A stretch of 64,000 nucleotides of DNA, from contig NZ_MRBS01000007.1 of the NCBI RefSeq assembly GCF_001922585.1, positions 62,001 to 126,000 of the forward strand, in the 5' to 3' direction. Source of the DNA: Pantoea sp. 1.19. Lineage in GTDB: Bacteria > Pseudomonadota > Gammaproteobacteria > Enterobacterales > Enterobacteriaceae. The notes below the pieces were generated by a model. It saw only the letters and a list, made by a program, of their open reading frames with translations, was not told where the DNA came from and searched no databases. Shown here piece by piece: positions 54,135 to 64,000 of the stretch. A program made the translations under genes and the position numbers. Position 1 is the first letter of the stretch. Each line of letters begins with the position of its first letter.

Positions 54135-55481
54135 ATGTCAACTCCTGTAACGCAAGCCAGCGGCCTCGATCGCTGGTTTAAGATTTCTGCGCGCGGCAGC
54201 ACTGTCCGTCAGGAAATGCTGGCCGGCCTGACCACGTTTCTGGCGATGGTCTATTCGGTCATTGTGGTGCCCGGTATGCTGGGTAAAGCCGGCTTTCCGC
54301 CGACGGCGGTGTTTGTTGCCACCTGCCTGGTGGCCGGTTTTGGCTCGATTCTGATGGGGCTGTGGGCCAATCTGCCGCTGGCGATCGGCTGCGCCATTTC
54401 CCTGACCGCCTTTACCGCGTTTAGCCTGGTGCTCGGCCAGCAGATCAGCGTGCCGGTGGCGCTGGGGGCGGTGTTCCTGATGGGCATACTGTTTACCTTG
54501 ATTTCCGCGACCGGGATCCGGGCCTGGATTCTGCGTAATTTGCCGATGGGCGTCGCGCACGGCACCGGCGTCGGTATTGGCCTGTTTCTGCTGCTGATCG
54601 CCGCCGACGGCGTGGGGCTGGTGGTGAAGAATCCCGCGCCGGGTCTGCCGGTGGCGCTGGGGAATTTTACCTCCTTCCCGGTATTGATGTCGCTGGCCGG
54701 TCTGGCGGTGATCTTTGGCCTGGAGAAGCGCCGCCTGCCGGGTGGGATCTTGCTGACCATCATTGCGATTTCGGCGATCGGCCTGATTGTCGATCCGGCG
54801 GTCACCTGGCAGGGGCTGTTTGCCATGCCCAGCCTGAAGGATCCGGCGGGCCATTCGCTGGTATTCAGCCTGGATATTCTGGGGGCGCTGCAGCCGGTCG
54901 TGCTGCCGAGCGTGCTGGCGCTGGTCATGACCGCGGTGTTTGACGCGACCGGTACCATTCGCGCGGTGGCCGGCCAGGCTAATCTGCTCGACAAGAATCA
55001 TCAGATCATTGACGGCGGTAAGGCACTGACCACCGACTCGGTCAGCTCGATCTTCTCTGGCCTGGTGGGCGCCTCTCCGGCGGCGGTGTACATTGAATCG
55101 GCCGCCGGTACGGCAGCGGGGGGCAAAACCGGCCTGACGGCGCTGGTGGTGGGCGTGCTGTTTCTGCTGATTCTGTTCCTGTCACCGCTGGCCTATCTGG
55201 TACCGGGCTACGCCACCGCCCCGGCGCTGATGTACGTTGGCCTGCTGATGCTGAGCAACGTGTCCAAAATTGACTTCGATGATTTTGTTGATGCGATGTC
55301 CGGACTGCTGACCGCGGTGTTTATTGTGCTGACCTGTAACATTGTGACCGGCATTATGCTCGGTTTCACGGCGCTGGTGATTGGCCGGCTGGTCGCCGGT
55401 GAGTGGCGTAAACTGAATGTGGGCACGCTGGTGATTGCCGCCGCGCTGCTGACGTTTTATCTCGGCGGCTGGGCTATCTGA
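54135..55481 (+). CDS. ghxP: Guanine/hypoxanthine permease GhxP
   Basis: NCS2-family proton symporter for guanine and hypoxanthine, with 448 residues and about 12-14 helices. [21 protein letters not shown], the [14 protein letters not shown] block and [16 protein letters not shown] are closely like E. coli GhxP (YjcD), and the gene sits before yjcE as in E. coli. Confidence 0.93.
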   Translation: MSTPVTQASGLDRWFKISARGSTVRQEMLAGLTTFLAMVYSVIVVPGMLGKAGFPPTAVFVATCLVAGFGSILMGLWANLPLAIGCAISLTAFTAFSLVLGQQISVPVALGAVFLMGILFTLISATGIRAWILRNLPMGVAHGTGVGIGLFLLLIAADGVGLVVKNPAPGLPVALGNFTSFPVLMSLAGLAVIFGLEKRRLPGGILLTIIAISAIGLIVDPAVTWQGLFAMPSLKDPAGHSLVFSLDILGALQPVVLPSVLALVMTAVFDATGTIRAVAGQANLLDKNHQIIDGGKALTTDSVSSIFSGLVGASPAAVYIESAAGTAAGGKTGLTALVVGVLFLLILFLSPLAYLVPGYATAPALMYVGLLMLSNVSKIDFDDFVDAMSGLLTAVFIVLTCNIVTGIMLGFTALVIGRLVAGEWRKLNVGTLVIAAALLTFYLGGWAI

Positions 55482-55673
55482 TCCGGCTGTTTTCCCGCCG
55501 GACCGCGCTGCAGGCGTTCGGCGGGGCGATTTTTTTCACACTTCTGATTTCGTCCCCCCGCTTTTTTCTGTTTTACTATTCAGGGTCTGCATGACGTTCG
55601 CCTGCGCGCTGCGGCGCGCACCGCGATCCGCTTGATTAACCTGTCACTATTGGAAAGGGCCTTCAGGGAACGC

Positions 55674-57323
55674 ATGGAAATCTTCTTTACGATCTTAATT
55701 CTGACGCTGGTGGTGTCGCTCTCCGGCGTCCTCGCGCGGCTCATCCCGTTTCAAATTCCCCTGCCGCTGGTACAGATTGCACTGGGCGCGCTGCTGGCCT
55801 GGCCCACTTTTGGCCTGCACGTCGACTTTGATCCGGAGCTGTTTTTAGTGCTGTTTATTCCGCCGCTGCTGTTCGCCGACGGCTGGAAAACGCCAACCAG
55901 TGAGTTTCTCAATCACGGTCGGGAGATCATTGGCCTGGCGCTGGTGCTGGTGCTGATCACCGTGGTGGGGATAGGCTACCTGATTTACTGGCTGGTGCCG
56001 GGAATCCCGCTGATTCCGGCCTTTGCGCTGGCGGCCGTTCTGTCACCGACCGACGCCGTGGCGCTGTCGGGCATCGTGGGTGAAGGGCGCATCCCGAAAA
56101 AAATCATGTCGATTTTGCAGGGGGAGGCGCTGATGAACGACGCTTCCGGCCTGGTGTCGCTGAAGTTTGCCATCGCCGTGGCGATGGGCACGATGGTGTT
56201 TACCGTCAGTGGGGCATCGCTTGAGTTTGCGAAAGTGGCGATCGGCGGGCTGCTGGCCGGGATTGCGATTTGCTGGCTGTATGGCCGTTCGCTGCGGCTA
56301 TTCAGCCGCCTGAGCGGTGACGATCCGGCCACCCAAACCGTGCTGCTGCTGCTGCTGCCCTTCGCCTCCTATCTGATTGCTGAGCATATTGGCGTGTCCG
56401 GTATTCTGGCGGCGGTGGCCGCCGGGATGACCATTACCCGCTCCGGCATCATTCGTCAGGCGCCGCTGGCCATGCGGCTGCGCGCCAACAGCGTCTGGCA
56501 GATGCTGGAGTTTATTTTCAACGGCATGGTGTTCCTGATGCTGGGCCTGCAGCTGCCGGGCATCATGGAAATTTCCGTGACGCAGGCGAATGCCGATCCG
56601 AACGTTGAGCTGTGGATGCTGTTTGCCGACGTCGTGTTGATTTACGCTGCGCTGCTGATTGTCCGCTTTGGCTGGCTGTGGGGGATGAAAAATATCAGCC
56701 TGCGCCTGCTGAAAAAGCGTCCGATGGAGTTCAGCGGCTATTCAACCCGCGAGCTGTTCATCGCCTCTTTTGCCGGCGTACGCGGCGCGATTACTCTGGC
56801 CGGTGTCCTCTCTATTCCGCTGTTTTTACCCAACGGTGACCCTTTCCCGGCGCGCTATGAGCTGGTATTTCTCGCTACCGGCGTGATTCTGTTTTCACTG
56901 TTTGTGGGCGTGATATTGCTGCCGCTGCTGCTGCGTGGATTTGACGGCGTAGACAAGGGGGGACATCGTCGGGAGATCCAGCAGGCGAGAGTGGTGATGG
57001 CGGGCGTGGCGATTGAGAGCCTGTACAAGATGGAAGAGCGGCTGATGAAGGATACGGAGGAGAACCTCGATCCGGAGATGCTAAAAGAGGTCAGTTCGCG
57101 GGTGATTGGCAATCTGCGCCGCCGGGTAGATGGCAAAGAGGATATGGAACGCGCGCTGGTGGCGGAAGATCTGGAGCGTCGCTTCCGCCTCAATGCGCTG
57201 CGCGCGGAGCGGGCCGAGGTGTACCACCTGCGGGCCACCAAGGCAATCAGCAACGAGACCACCCAGCGTTTGCTGCACGATCTCGATTTACTGGAAGCGT
57301 TACTGATAGAGAAAGAGGAGTAA
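55674..57323 (+). CDS. yjcE: Cation/proton antiporter YjcE (CPA1)
   Basis: A 549-residue protein, the same length as E. coli YjcE from the ATG at 55674. About twelve helices with the CPA1 core LSPTDAVALSGI and GEALMNDASGLVS (ion-binding Asp pair), then a cytosolic tail with coiled coil from about residue 430. The ion specificity is unknown. It converges on glpD over a perfect hairpin. Confidence 0.93.
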   Translation: MEIFFTILILTLVVSLSGVLARLIPFQIPLPLVQIALGALLAWPTFGLHVDFDPELFLVLFIPPLLFADGWKTPTSEFLNHGREIIGLALVLVLITVVGIGYLIYWLVPGIPLIPAFALAAVLSPTDAVALSGIVGEGRIPKKIMSILQGEALMNDASGLVSLKFAIAVAMGTMVFTVSGASLEFAKVAIGGLLAGIAICWLYGRSLRLFSRLSGDDPATQTVLLLLLPFASYLIAEHIGVSGILAAVAAGMTITRSGIIRQAPLAMRLRANSVWQMLEFIFNGMVFLMLGLQLPGIMEISVTQANADPNVELWMLFADVVLIYAALLIVRFGWLWGMKNISLRLLKKRPMEFSGYSTRELFIASFAGVRGAITLAGVLSIPLFLPNGDPFPARYELVFLATGVILFSLFVGVILLPLLLRGFDGVDKGGHRREIQQARVVMAGVAIESLYKMEERLMKDTEENLDPEMLKEVSSRVIGNLRRRVDGKEDMERALVAEDLERRFRLNALRAERAEVYHLRATKAISNETTQRLLHDLDLLEALLIEKEE

Positions 57324-57326
57324 CGC

Positions 57327-57354
57327 AACAGGGCGCCCCGCGGGGCGCCCTGTT
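57327..57354. terminator. Perfect palindrome between yjcE and glpD
   Basis: AACAGGGCGCCCCG and CGGGGCGCCCTGTT make a 28-base perfect palindrome starting just after the yjcE stop. Short A and T runs flank it but there is no long T tract. Confidence 0.7.
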
Positions 57355-57378
57355 ATCATTTCTGCGACGGTGAGCCTA

Positions 57379-58887
57379 TCAGGAGGCCAGCGACAGCGCC
57401 GGTTTTTTCGCGTGTTTAGCCAGCCAGCTGGCAACGCGCTGCTGCTGCGGCTGATCCAGCCACATACCGAGCTTGGTCCGGCGCCAGATAGCATCGTCGC
57501 ATTCACGCACCCACTCATGCTCCACCAGGTAACGCAGTTCTGCCTCGTAAAAGTGGTGGCCAAAACACTCGCCGAGATCGTCCAGTGACGTGGCACCCTG
57601 CAGAATCTGCTCGCTGTTGCTGCCGTAGGTGCGAGCATAGTGGCGCGCCATCCCTTCGCTGATAAAGCGATACTGGCGACGCAGATGCGCGGCGTAATCT
57701 TCGCTGCTGCCGCCAATCTGACCGCCGCTCAGCACCGCATTACGGGTCCACGCGCCTTTGGCGTGGGGATAGTATTTGCTCAGCTTCTCCATCGCGTGCT
57801 CAGCCAGTTTGCGGTAGGTGGTTAGCTTACCGCCAAACACCGACAGCAGCGGAGCCTGGCCATTATCGTCATGCACATCCAGCGTGTAATCGCGGGTGAT
57901 AGCCTGCGGCGAGTCGGATTCGTCATCGCACAGCGGGCGCACGCCGGAGTAGGTCCAGACGATATCGTCGCGGCTCAGCGTCTTTTTAAAGTGCGCATTG
58001 TAGACCTTCAGCAGATAGTCGGTCTCATTGTCGTCAATGTGTACCGCTTTCGGATCGCCGTTGTACTCCACGTCGGTGGTGCCAATGATGGAAAACTCAT
58101 CCATCCACGGGATAACAAAGACGATGCGGTTGTCTTCATTTTGCAGGATGTAGGCCTGTTTTTCAGGGTGCGCGCGCGGCACCACGATATGGCTGCCTTT
58201 GATCAGGCGAATACCGTACGGAGATTTCAGCTGCAGCCCGTCGTCGAAGAACTGCTTAACCCACGGTCCGGCGGCGTTGACCAGCCCTTTGGCACGCCAG
58301 GTGGTGGTGTCGCCGCTGTCGACGTCCTGCGCTTCCACCATCCACAGCCCGTCTTCGCGCCAGGCGCGGGTGACTTTGGTGCGGGTGCGTACTTCGCCGC
58401 CCTGTTTGACCACTTCCTGGGCATTCAGCACAACCAGGCGTGCGTCATCGACCCAGCAGTCGGAATATTCGAAACCGCGCACAATTTCAGGTTTTAATAC
58501 CGAGTCCGCGCCAAAACGCAAGCCCTTACTGGCCGGCAGGCTGGTGCGTTTGCCGAGGTGGTCATAGAGGAACAGTCCGGCGCGGATCATCCATGCCGGA
58601 CGCAGGTGCGGGCGGTGTGGCAGGCGAAAGCGCATGGGAAAGGCGATATGCGGCGCCATTTTTAATAACACTTCACGCTCGGCCAGCGCCTCTCCCACCA
58701 GACGAAACTCGTAGTGCTCAAGGTAGCGCAGGCCGCCGTGGATCAGTTTCGAGCTGGCGGAGGAGGTTGCGCAGGCCAGATCCTGTGCCTCCAGCATCAG
58801 CACCGACAGCCCACGACCCGCGGCGTCGGCCGCGATGCCTGCGCCGTTAATGCCACCGCCGATTACGATCAGATCTTTGGTTTCCAC
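57379..58887 (-). CDS. glpD: Aerobic glycerol-3-phosphate dehydrogenase GlpD
   Basis: FAD enzyme at the inner membrane that oxidises glycerol-3-phosphate and passes electrons to ubiquinone. It has 502 residues. The FAD loop is VIGGGINGAGIAADAAGRGL; TSSASSKLIHGGLRYLE and FVIPWMDEFSIIGTTD are typical. The start is GTG at 58887 after GGAGGAGAC. It is divergent from glpE with GlpR sites between. Confidence 0.96.
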   Translation of the reverse strand: METKDLIVIGGGINGAGIAADAAGRGLSVLMLEAQDLACATSSASSKLIHGGLRYLEHYEFRLVGEALAEREVLLKMAPHIAFPMRFRLPHRPHLRPAWMIRAGLFLYDHLGKRTSLPASKGLRFGADSVLKPEIVRGFEYSDCWVDDARLVVLNAQEVVKQGGEVRTRTKVTRAWREDGLWMVEAQDVDSGDTTTWRAKGLVNAAGPWVKQFFDDGLQLKSPYGIRLIKGSHIVVPRAHPEKQAYILQNEDNRIVFVIPWMDEFSIIGTTDVEYNGDPKAVHIDDNETDYLLKVYNAHFKKTLSRDDIVWTYSGVRPLCDDESDSPQAITRDYTLDVHDDNGQAPLLSVFGGKLTTYRKLAEHAMEKLSKYYPHAKGAWTRNAVLSGGQIGGSSEDYAAHLRRQYRFISEGMARHYARTYGSNSEQILQGATSLDDLGECFGHHFYEAELRYLVEHEWVRECDDAIWRRTKLGMWLDQPQQQRVASWLAKHAKKPALSLAS

Positions 58888-58920
58888 GTTGTCTCCTCCG
58901 ATGTTCGGAATAGTTCAATA

Positions 58921-58938
58921 ATGTTCGTTTTCGCTCAT
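58921..58938. promoter_or_regulatory. GlpR operator, glpD promoter region
   Basis: ATGTTCGTTTTCGCTCAT fits the GlpR consensus (ATGTTCG and its partial mirror). A second ATGTTCGGAATAGTTCA lies at 58901-58917, giving adjacent sites as in E. coli glpD. A CRP half-site (TGATTGTAATCACA) follows at 58937-58950. Confidence 0.75.
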
Positions 58939-59132
58939 GATTGTAATCACAAAGCAACATTTCCGCCAGCAGTAACACAACAAAAACAACTTTGCGTGAT
59001 GCAGATAACAGAATTGCGATGAGTAACCAATATGCCTTACATTCTTTCAGGTTATTGTTCGGCGCGAACGGGGTACAATACCGGCGATTTTCAGGCCCGG
59101 TGCCTGAGCGATAGTGTTTTCCGGGGAGCGTC

Positions 59133-59462
59133 ATGGAACAGTTTGAGTGTATTGATGTACAGCAGGCCCAGCGGCTGCTGAATGAAAAGCAGGCGCGACT
59201 GGTGGATATTCGCGATCCGCAAAGTTTTGAGCAGGGTCATGCCTGCGGCGCGTTTCACCTGACTAACGGCACGCTGAATGCCTTTATGTCCGAAGCCGAC
59301 TTTGATACGCCGGTGCTGGTGATGTGCTATCACGGTAACAGCAGCAAAGGCGCGGCTCAGTACCTGCTACAGCAGGGCTTCGAGGCGGTCTACAGCATTG
59401 ACGGCGGCTTTGATGCCTGGCGCGCGGCCTGGCCGCAGTTGGTAGAGGCGGATGCCTCCTGA
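59133..59462 (+). CDS. glpE: Thiosulfate sulfurtransferase GlpE
   Basis: Single-domain rhodanese of 109 residues. The active-site Cys65 is in [29 protein letters not shown] is the family entry. It is first gene of glpE-glpG-glpR, with a GGGGAG site. Confidence 0.95.
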   Translation: MEQFECIDVQQAQRLLNEKQARLVDIRDPQSFEQGHACGAFHLTNGTLNAFMSEADFDTPVLVMCYHGNSSKGAAQYLLQQGFEAVYSIDGGFDAWRAAWPQLVEADAS

Positions 59463-59516
59463 GAATGGGCGAAGGGCTTGCTCTTCGCTTTTGCTCACCT
59501 GAAACAGGATGACCCG

Positions 59517-60356
59517 ATGCGCATAACCGAATTCTCCCACCCTCGCCTGGCCCAGGCGTTTGTCGATTATATGGCGACGCAGGGGATACGCCTGCGCCTG
59601 CAGGCGGAAGCGAGCAGGGTATCATTGTGGCTGGATGACGTCAGTCAGCAGTCGCGCGTTGAACAGGAGCTACAGCTTTTTGTGGCCAACCCGGATCACC
59701 CCCGCTATCAGGCGGCCAGCTGGCAATCGGGTACGACCCGCAGCGGCCTGCAGTATGCCGGTTCGGCGTCGATCCTCGCGAATCTGCGGGCCCGCGCCGG
59801 CGGACTGACCGTCAGCGTGATCGCGGCCTGCGTGCTGGTATTTATCTGGCAGCAGGTGGCCGGGGATGGCGCGGTGATGATGTGGCTGGCGTGGCCGGCC
59901 GATCCCGCACAGTACATGGAGGTCTGGCGCTGGTTTACGCCGGCGCTGCTGCATTTTTCCCTGCTGCATATTTTGTTCAACCTGCTGTGGTGGTGGTATC
60001 TCGGCGGCGCGGTGGAGAAGCGGCTCGGTAGCGGTAAGCTGCTGGTGATCGCGCTGATTTCTGCGCTGCTCAGCGGCTGGATGCAGGCCAAATTCAGCGG
60101 CATCAGCTTTGGCGGATTGTCCGGCGTGGTATATGCGCTGATGGGCTACTGCTGGCTGCGCGGCGAGCGCGATCCGCACAGCGGCGTTTTTCTGGAGCGG
60201 GGGCTGATGGCCTTTGCCCTTGTGTGGCTGGTGATTGGCTGGCTGGGCATGTTTGGCCTGTCGATTGCCAACGCGGCGCACCTTACCGGGCTGCTGGTAG
60301 GGCTGGCCATGGCGCTGGCGGATACCACGCGGCTGTCTGACAGGAGAAACAGGTGA
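59517..60356 (+). CDS. glpG: Rhomboid intramembrane protease GlpG
   Basis: Serine protease that cuts transmembrane helices in the inner membrane. It has 279 residues from the ATG at 59517: an N-terminal cytosolic domain (1-90) and six helices. The catalytic dyad is Ser202 ([14 protein letters not shown]) and His255 (NAAHLTGL); [19 protein letters not shown] is the conserved L1-H2 block. Its 3' end overlaps glpR by 4 bases. Confidence 0.95.
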   Translation: MRITEFSHPRLAQAFVDYMATQGIRLRLQAEASRVSLWLDDVSQQSRVEQELQLFVANPDHPRYQAASWQSGTTRSGLQYAGSASILANLRARAGGLTVSVIAACVLVFIWQQVAGDGAVMMWLAWPADPAQYMEVWRWFTPALLHFSLLHILFNLLWWWYLGGAVEKRLGSGKLLVIALISALLSGWMQAKFSGISFGGLSGVVYALMGYCWLRGERDPHSGVFLERGLMAFALVWLVIGWLGMFGLSIANAAHLTGLLVGLAMALADTTRLSDRRNR

Positions 60357-61111
60357 AACAAACGCAACGGCACGACGCCATTATCGACCTGGTGCGTCGG
60401 CAAGGCTACGTCAGTACCGAAGAGCTGGTGGAGCATTTTGCCGTCAGCCCGCAAACCATCCGCCGCGATCTGAACGATCTGGCCGAGCAGAATAAGATCC
60501 ACCGCCACCACGGCGGCGCGGCGCTGCCCTCCAGTTCGGAAAATACCGCCTGGCAGGATCGCAAAATGATGTGGTCGGTGGAGAAAGCGCGCATTGCCCA
60601 GCGGGTGGCCAGTCAGATCCCCGACGGGGCTACGCTGTTTATCGATATCGGTACCACGCCCGAAGCGGTGGCGCATGCGCTGATGAATCACAGTAACCTG
60701 CGGGTGGTGACCAATAACCTGAATGTCGCGACGCTGCTGATGTCGAAGCCTGACTTCCGGCTGATTCTCGCCGGGGGAGAAGTGCGCACGCGGGATGGCG
60801 GCATCATGGGAGAGGCGACGCTGGATTTTATCTCTCAGTTCCGCCTCGACTACGGCATCCTCGGCATCAGCGGTATCGATCTCGACGGCTCACTGCTGGA
60901 GTTTGACTACCACGAAGTGCGCACCAAGCGGGCAATCATTGAGAACTCGCGCAGCGTGATGCTGGTGTGTGACCACTCGAAATTTGGCCGTAACGCGATG
61001 GTCAATCTCGGCAGCATGCGTCTGGTGGACTACCTGTTTACCGACGCGCTGCCGCCGGCATCGGTGATGAAAGTGATCGAACAGCACGAGGTCCATCTCG
61101 AGCTGTGCTGA
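60353..61111 (+). CDS. glpR: Glycerol-3-phosphate regulon repressor GlpR
   Basis: DeoR-family repressor of 252 residues with a GTG start overlapping glpG. N-terminal helix-turn-helix [25 protein letters not shown]; sensor domain with [14 protein letters not shown] and the C-terminal [13 protein letters not shown]. It should act on the sites before glpD. In some laboratory strains of E. coli glpR is broken; here it is whole. Confidence 0.95.
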   Translation: MKQTQRHDAIIDLVRRQGYVSTEELVEHFAVSPQTIRRDLNDLAEQNKIHRHHGGAALPSSSENTAWQDRKMMWSVEKARIAQRVASQIPDGATLFIDIGTTPEAVAHALMNHSNLRVVTNNLNVATLLMSKPDFRLILAGGEVRTRDGGIMGEATLDFISQFRLDYGILGISGIDLDGSLLEFDYHEVRTKRAIIENSRSVMLVCDHSKFGRNAMVNLGSMRLVDYLFTDALPPASVMKVIEQHEVHLELC

Positions 61112-61145
61112 GTTGGCGGCGCGCGCCAGCGCGCGCCGCCAACTC
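61110..61145. terminator. 17-bp hairpin between glpR and the ABC transporter
   Basis: GAGTTGGCGGCGCGCGC and its exact complement enclose a 2-base centre. The stem overlaps both convergent stop codons (glpR stop 61109-61111, ATPase gene stop 61144-61146). No T tract. Confidence 0.7.
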
Positions 61146-61908
61146 AGTGAATCACCTGCGACAGAAATGCGCGGGTGCGTGCAGACTGCGGATGGGCAAA
61201 GAACGCCTGCGGCGGTGCTTCCTCGACGATTTCTCCGCGATCCATAAAAATCACCCGATCCGCCACGGTGCGGGCAAAGCCCATTTCGTGAGTCACGCAG
61301 AGCATGGTCATGCCATCCTCGGCCAGGCCAATCATCGTATCCAGCACCTCTTTCACCATCTCCGGATCCAGCGCGGACGTGGGCTCATCAAACAGCATGA
61401 TTTTCGGCTTCATGCACAGCGAGCGGGCAATCGCCACCCGCTGCTGCTGACCGCCGGAGAGCTGACCGGGAAACTTGTGCGCGTGCTCGGCGATGCGCAC
61501 GCGCTGCAGGTAGTGCATCGCCAGATCTTCCGCCTCTTTTCTGGCGGTCTTGCGCACCCACATCGGCGCCAGCGTGCAGTTCTGCAGCACGGTCAGGTGC
61601 GGGAACAGGTTAAAGTGCTGAAACACCATCCCCACCTCGGTACGCACCCGCTCAATATTGCGCACGTCGTGATTGAGGGGGATGCCGTCGACCACAATCC
61701 GCCCCTGCTGGTGCTCCTCCAGGTGGTTAATGCAGCGAATGGTGGTTGATTTTCCGGATCCTGAAGGGCCGCACAGCACGATGCGCTCGCGCGGTTTGAC
61801 CTGCAAATTAATGTTCTTCAGCACGTGAAATTGCCCGTACCACTTGTTGACGTTTTCCAGTGTGATCATCATCGCGTCGGCGGCATGTCGTGGTATTGTC
61901 TTGGTCAT
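61144..61908 (-). CDS. Amino-acid ABC transporter ATPase (YhdZ/AapP-like)
   Basis: ATP-binding subunit of a polar amino-acid importer, with 254 residues: Walker [15 protein letters not shown], signature [13 protein letters not shown], Walker [15 protein letters not shown]. It follows E. coli YhdZ almost throughout. The ATG at 61908 is chosen because GAGG lies 6 bases before it; ATG 61914 would add two residues. It is the last gene of the QMP-type operon. Confidence 0.92.
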   Translation of the reverse strand: MTKTIPRHAADAMMITLENVNKWYGQFHVLKNINLQVKPRERIVLCGPSGSGKSTTIRCINHLEEHQQGRIVVDGIPLNHDVRNIERVRTEVGMVFQHFNLFPHLTVLQNCTLAPMWVRKTARKEAEDLAMHYLQRVRIAEHAHKFPGQLSGGQQQRVAIARSLCMKPKIMLFDEPTSALDPEMVKEVLDTMIGLAEDGMTMLCVTHEMGFARTVADRVIFMDRGEIVEEAPPQAFFAHPQSARTRAFLSQVIH

Positions 61909-61916
61909 GATCATCC

Positions 61917-63017
61917 TCAGTGCGGCGTACGCCCGGTGTGAAAACGCTTCTCCAGATGCTGGCTATAGCGCGACAGGCTAAAACAGAATATCCAGTAAAC
62001 CAGTGCGGCAAAGACATAGCCTTCGGTCGACATGCCCAGCCAGGCGGGATCAACGGTCGCCTGCTGCACGCTGCTAAACAGATCGAACAGGCCAATAATG
62101 ATCACCAGGCTGGTGTCTTTAAACAGCGCGATGATGGTGTTAACCAGTCCGGGGATGGTCAGCTTCAGCGCCTGCGGCAGAATCACCAGCAGCTGGGTTT
62201 TCCAGTAGCCCAGCGCCAGCGACTGCGCCGCCTCATACTGCCCTTTGGGCAGCGCCTGCAGGCCGCCGCGTACCACTTCGGCCACGTAGGCCGACTGGAA
62301 CAAAATCACTCCGACCAGCGCGCGCACCAGCTTGTCAATGCTGGTGCCCTCGGCCATAAACAGCGGCAGCATTACCGAGGCCATAAACAGCACGGTTATC
62401 AGCGGCACGCCGCGCCAGAATTCGATAAATATCACGCACAATGAGCGCACGATGGGCAGGCTGGAGCGCCGCCCCAGCGCCAACAGGATCCCCAGCGGCA
62501 GGGCCCCGGCGATGCCCACCGCGGCGATGATCAGCGTCAGCGTCAGGCCGCCCCACTGGCGGGTTTCTACCCGCTCCAGTCCCAGATAGCCCCCGTACAG
62601 TAGCAGCCATACCAGCAGCGGACAGGCCAGCGCCCAACAGGCGATGTAGCGACCGCGGCGCGGCATTGCACGGAAAAACAGCGGTAGCAGGCTCAGCAGG
62701 GTAATCGCCAGCGCCAGATTAATCCGCCAGCGCTGTTCGTGCGGATAGAGGCCATACATAAACTGGCCAAACCGGGCGTGAATAAACACCCAGCAGGCGC
62801 CCTCTTTAGTGCAGTCAGCGCGGGTAGTCCCTACCCAGTTGGCCTGCACAATCAGCCAGTTTACCGCCGGGGGGATCAGCGTCCACATCAGCCACAGGCA
62901 GCCCAGCGTCAGCAGCGAGTTGCTCCAGCTGGAGAACAGATTTTTGCGTGCCCAGGCGGCTCCCTTACCCAGCGGCGTAGAGGGAATCGGCGGTGCGTCA
63001 TGGGAGGTGATGGTCAT
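61917..63017 (-). CDS. Amino-acid ABC permease (YhdY/AapM-like)
   Basis: A 366-residue permease with a long N-terminal part (first helices and a periplasmic loop, residues 1-160) followed by the HisM-type permease core, ending in the EAA loop [21 protein letters not shown]. It stops 2 bases before the ATPase start region and begins 13 bases after the upstream permease stop. Confidence 0.92.
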   Translation of the reverse strand: MTITSHDAPPIPSTPLGKGAAWARKNLFSSWSNSLLTLGCLWLMWTLIPPAVNWLIVQANWVGTTRADCTKEGACWVFIHARFGQFMYGLYPHEQRWRINLALAITLLSLLPLFFRAMPRRGRYIACWALACPLLVWLLLYGGYLGLERVETRQWGGLTLTLIIAAVGIAGALPLGILLALGRRSSLPIVRSLCVIFIEFWRGVPLITVLFMASVMLPLFMAEGTSIDKLVRALVGVILFQSAYVAEVVRGGLQALPKGQYEAAQSLALGYWKTQLLVILPQALKLTIPGLVNTIIALFKDTSLVIIIGLFDLFSSVQQATVDPAWLGMSTEGYVFAALVYWIFCFSLSRYSQHLEKRFHTGRTPH

Positions 63018-63030
63018 GATTTTTCTCCGG

Positions 63031-64000
63031 TTACCGCTCGACCAGCGCGATTTTTCGGTTGTACAGGTTCATCAGCAGCGAAATGCTCAGGCTGATTAGC
63101 AGATAGACGCCCATGGTAATGGCGATGGTTTCAATCGCCTGGCCGGTCTGGTTGAGTACCGTACCGGCGAACAGCGACACCATATCGGGGTAGCCGATCG
63201 CCGCGGCCAGCGACGAGTTTTTGACGATATTCAGGTACTGGCTGGTCAGGGGCGGAATGATTACCCGCATCGCCTGCGGAATAATCACCTGACGCAGGGT
63301 GACCGGATGGGGCAGACCCAGCGATCGCGCCGCCTCGTGTTGGCCCAGCGGCACCGACTGAATACCCGAGCGGATCACTTCCGCGATAAACGCCGAGGTA
63401 TAGATAGACAGCGCCAGGGTCAATGCTGCCAGCTCCGGAATCAGCACCAGACCGCCGCGGAAATTAAAACCGCGCAGCTGCGGGATGTCCCAGTGCAGAC
63501 CGGCGCCAAACAGCAGCTGTGCCAGCAGCGGAAAGCCGATCAGCATCAGCAGCGCCCACGGCCAGCTGCGGCGGAACTGCCCGGTTTTCACCTGGCGGTT
63601 GCGGTGATAGCGCGCCAGCCCGATGCTACCGCCGATGGCCAGCGCCAACGCCAGCAGCAGCGGCAGGGTACCCGCCGCCCACAGCGGGGCGGGAATGTAG
63701 AGGCCGCGGTTACTGATAAAGCTCAGATCAAACGCGCTCAGCGCCTGGCGCGGACCCGGCAGGTTGCGCAGCACTGCGAAGTACCAGAAGAAGATCTGCA
63801 GCAGCGGTGGGATGTTGCGGAAGGTCTCGACCCAGATGTTGGCGATGTTGCGCAGCAGCCAGTTGTCTGACAGGCGCGCCAGACCAATGATCACGCCGAG
63901 CACGGAGGCCAAAACAATACAGAGCGCTGAGACCAGCAGGGTGTTGGTCAACCCCACCAGAAAGACGCGGGCATAGGTGTCCCCTTCGGTGTAATCAATC
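63031..64000 (-). CDS. Amino-acid ABC permease (YhdX/AapQ-like), cut by window
   Basis: The frame runs to the window edge (reading IDYTEGDTYARVFLVGL at the cut), so the N terminus is missing. The visible 323 codons include the large central insertion of AapQ-type permeases and the EAA loop EAARSLGLPHPVTLRQVIIPQ. A periplasmic binding protein gene is expected next, beyond 64000. Confidence 0.92.
   Translation of the reverse strand, partial: IDYTEGDTYARVFLVGLTNTLLVSALCIVLASVLGVIIGLARLSDNWLLRNIANIWVETFRNIPPLLQIFFWYFAVLRNLPGPRQALSAFDLSFISNRGLYIPAPLWAAGTLPLLLALALAIGGSIGLARYHRNRQVKTGQFRRSWPWALLMLIGFPLLAQLLFGAGLHWDIPQLRGFNFRGGLVLIPELAALTLALSIYTSAFIAEVIRSGIQSVPLGQHEAARSLGLPHPVTLRQVIIPQAMRVIIPPLTSQYLNIVKNSSLAAAIGYPDMVSLFAGTVLNQTGQAIETIAITMGVYLLISLSISLLMNLYNRKIALVER

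Noticed and set aside
54138-55001. Minus-strand 287-codon frame opposite ghxP
   Set aside because: Composed mostly of Gln, His, Arg and Gly; complementary strand of a transmembrane gene.
1-64000. CRISPR arrays, rRNA and tRNA genes
   Set aside because: No regularly spaced short repeats other than the ftsY coding repeat, and no tRNA or rRNA signature sequences were noticed by eye; a covariance-model search was not possible.

Overview
The window looks like a GC-rich enterobacterial chromosome, most likely Erwiniaceae (Erwinia or Pantoea group). Nearly every housekeeping gene has a close E. coli counterpart of matching length (rsmD, ftsYEX, rpoH, ubiCA, plsB, dgkA, lexA, dinF, zur, dusA, pspG, qorA, dnaB, tyrB, uvrA, ssb, soxRS, glpD, glpEGR). 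The placement is inferred from gene content and order; no 16S gene is present.

Layout. 1-5.7 kb holds yhhL-rsmD (minus) and ftsY-ftsE-ftsX-rpoH (plus). 5.7-10.6 kb is an accessory island of visibly different base composition. It contains a ColE1-type bom/oriT relic, pieces of an IS5-family element, and two stacked polymorphic-toxin cassettes on the minus strand: a colicin D-type tRNase with a colicin D-like immunity gene, then an HNH nuclease with a probable immunity gene. The two cassettes share a direct repeat of about 0.4 kb. 10.8-20.2 kb carries psiE, a collapsed maltose region (broken malG, tails of malF and malM), ubiC-ubiA, plsB, dgkA, lexA-dinF, yjbJ and zur. 20.7-26.3 kb has a TraF-like outer-membrane protein, then a small phage-derived block (antirepressor, LexA-like repressor, PerC-like activator, Q antiterminator, M15 endolysin, putative holin). 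This block lies directly upstream of dusA and has no integrase or virion genes.

26.5-45 kb runs dusA, pspG, qorA, dnaB, a broken Lrp-type gene, a YitT-type membrane protein (where E. coli has alr), tyrB, yjbQ-yjbR, a YahK-like dehydrogenase, uvrA/ssb, a MesD/MesX folate-independent methionine synthase pair, a secreted lipase, a YbiV-like phosphatase, two small regulators and a SymE-like gene. 45-50 kb has an EamA transporter, an IS3 relic, and an isolated flippase plus TupA-type ATP-grasp pair. 50-57 kb has yjcB, a DgcN-like diguanylate cyclase, soxS/soxR, a glutathione transferase, ghxP and yjcE. 57-64 kb carries glpD, glpE-glpG-glpR and part of an AapQMP/YhdXYZ amino-acid ABC transporter cut by the window edge.

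Regulatory sites that could be read directly include two SOS boxes before lexA and one between uvrA and ssb, a SoxR palindrome, GlpR and PurR boxes, a sigma-54 promoter at pspG, CRP sites, and DnaA boxes with a sigma-E-type promoter before rpoH. The items most worth a second look are the toxin island with its plasmid-mobilisation relic and heptamer frameshift, and the orphan, apparently SOS-controlled lysis block at dusA.
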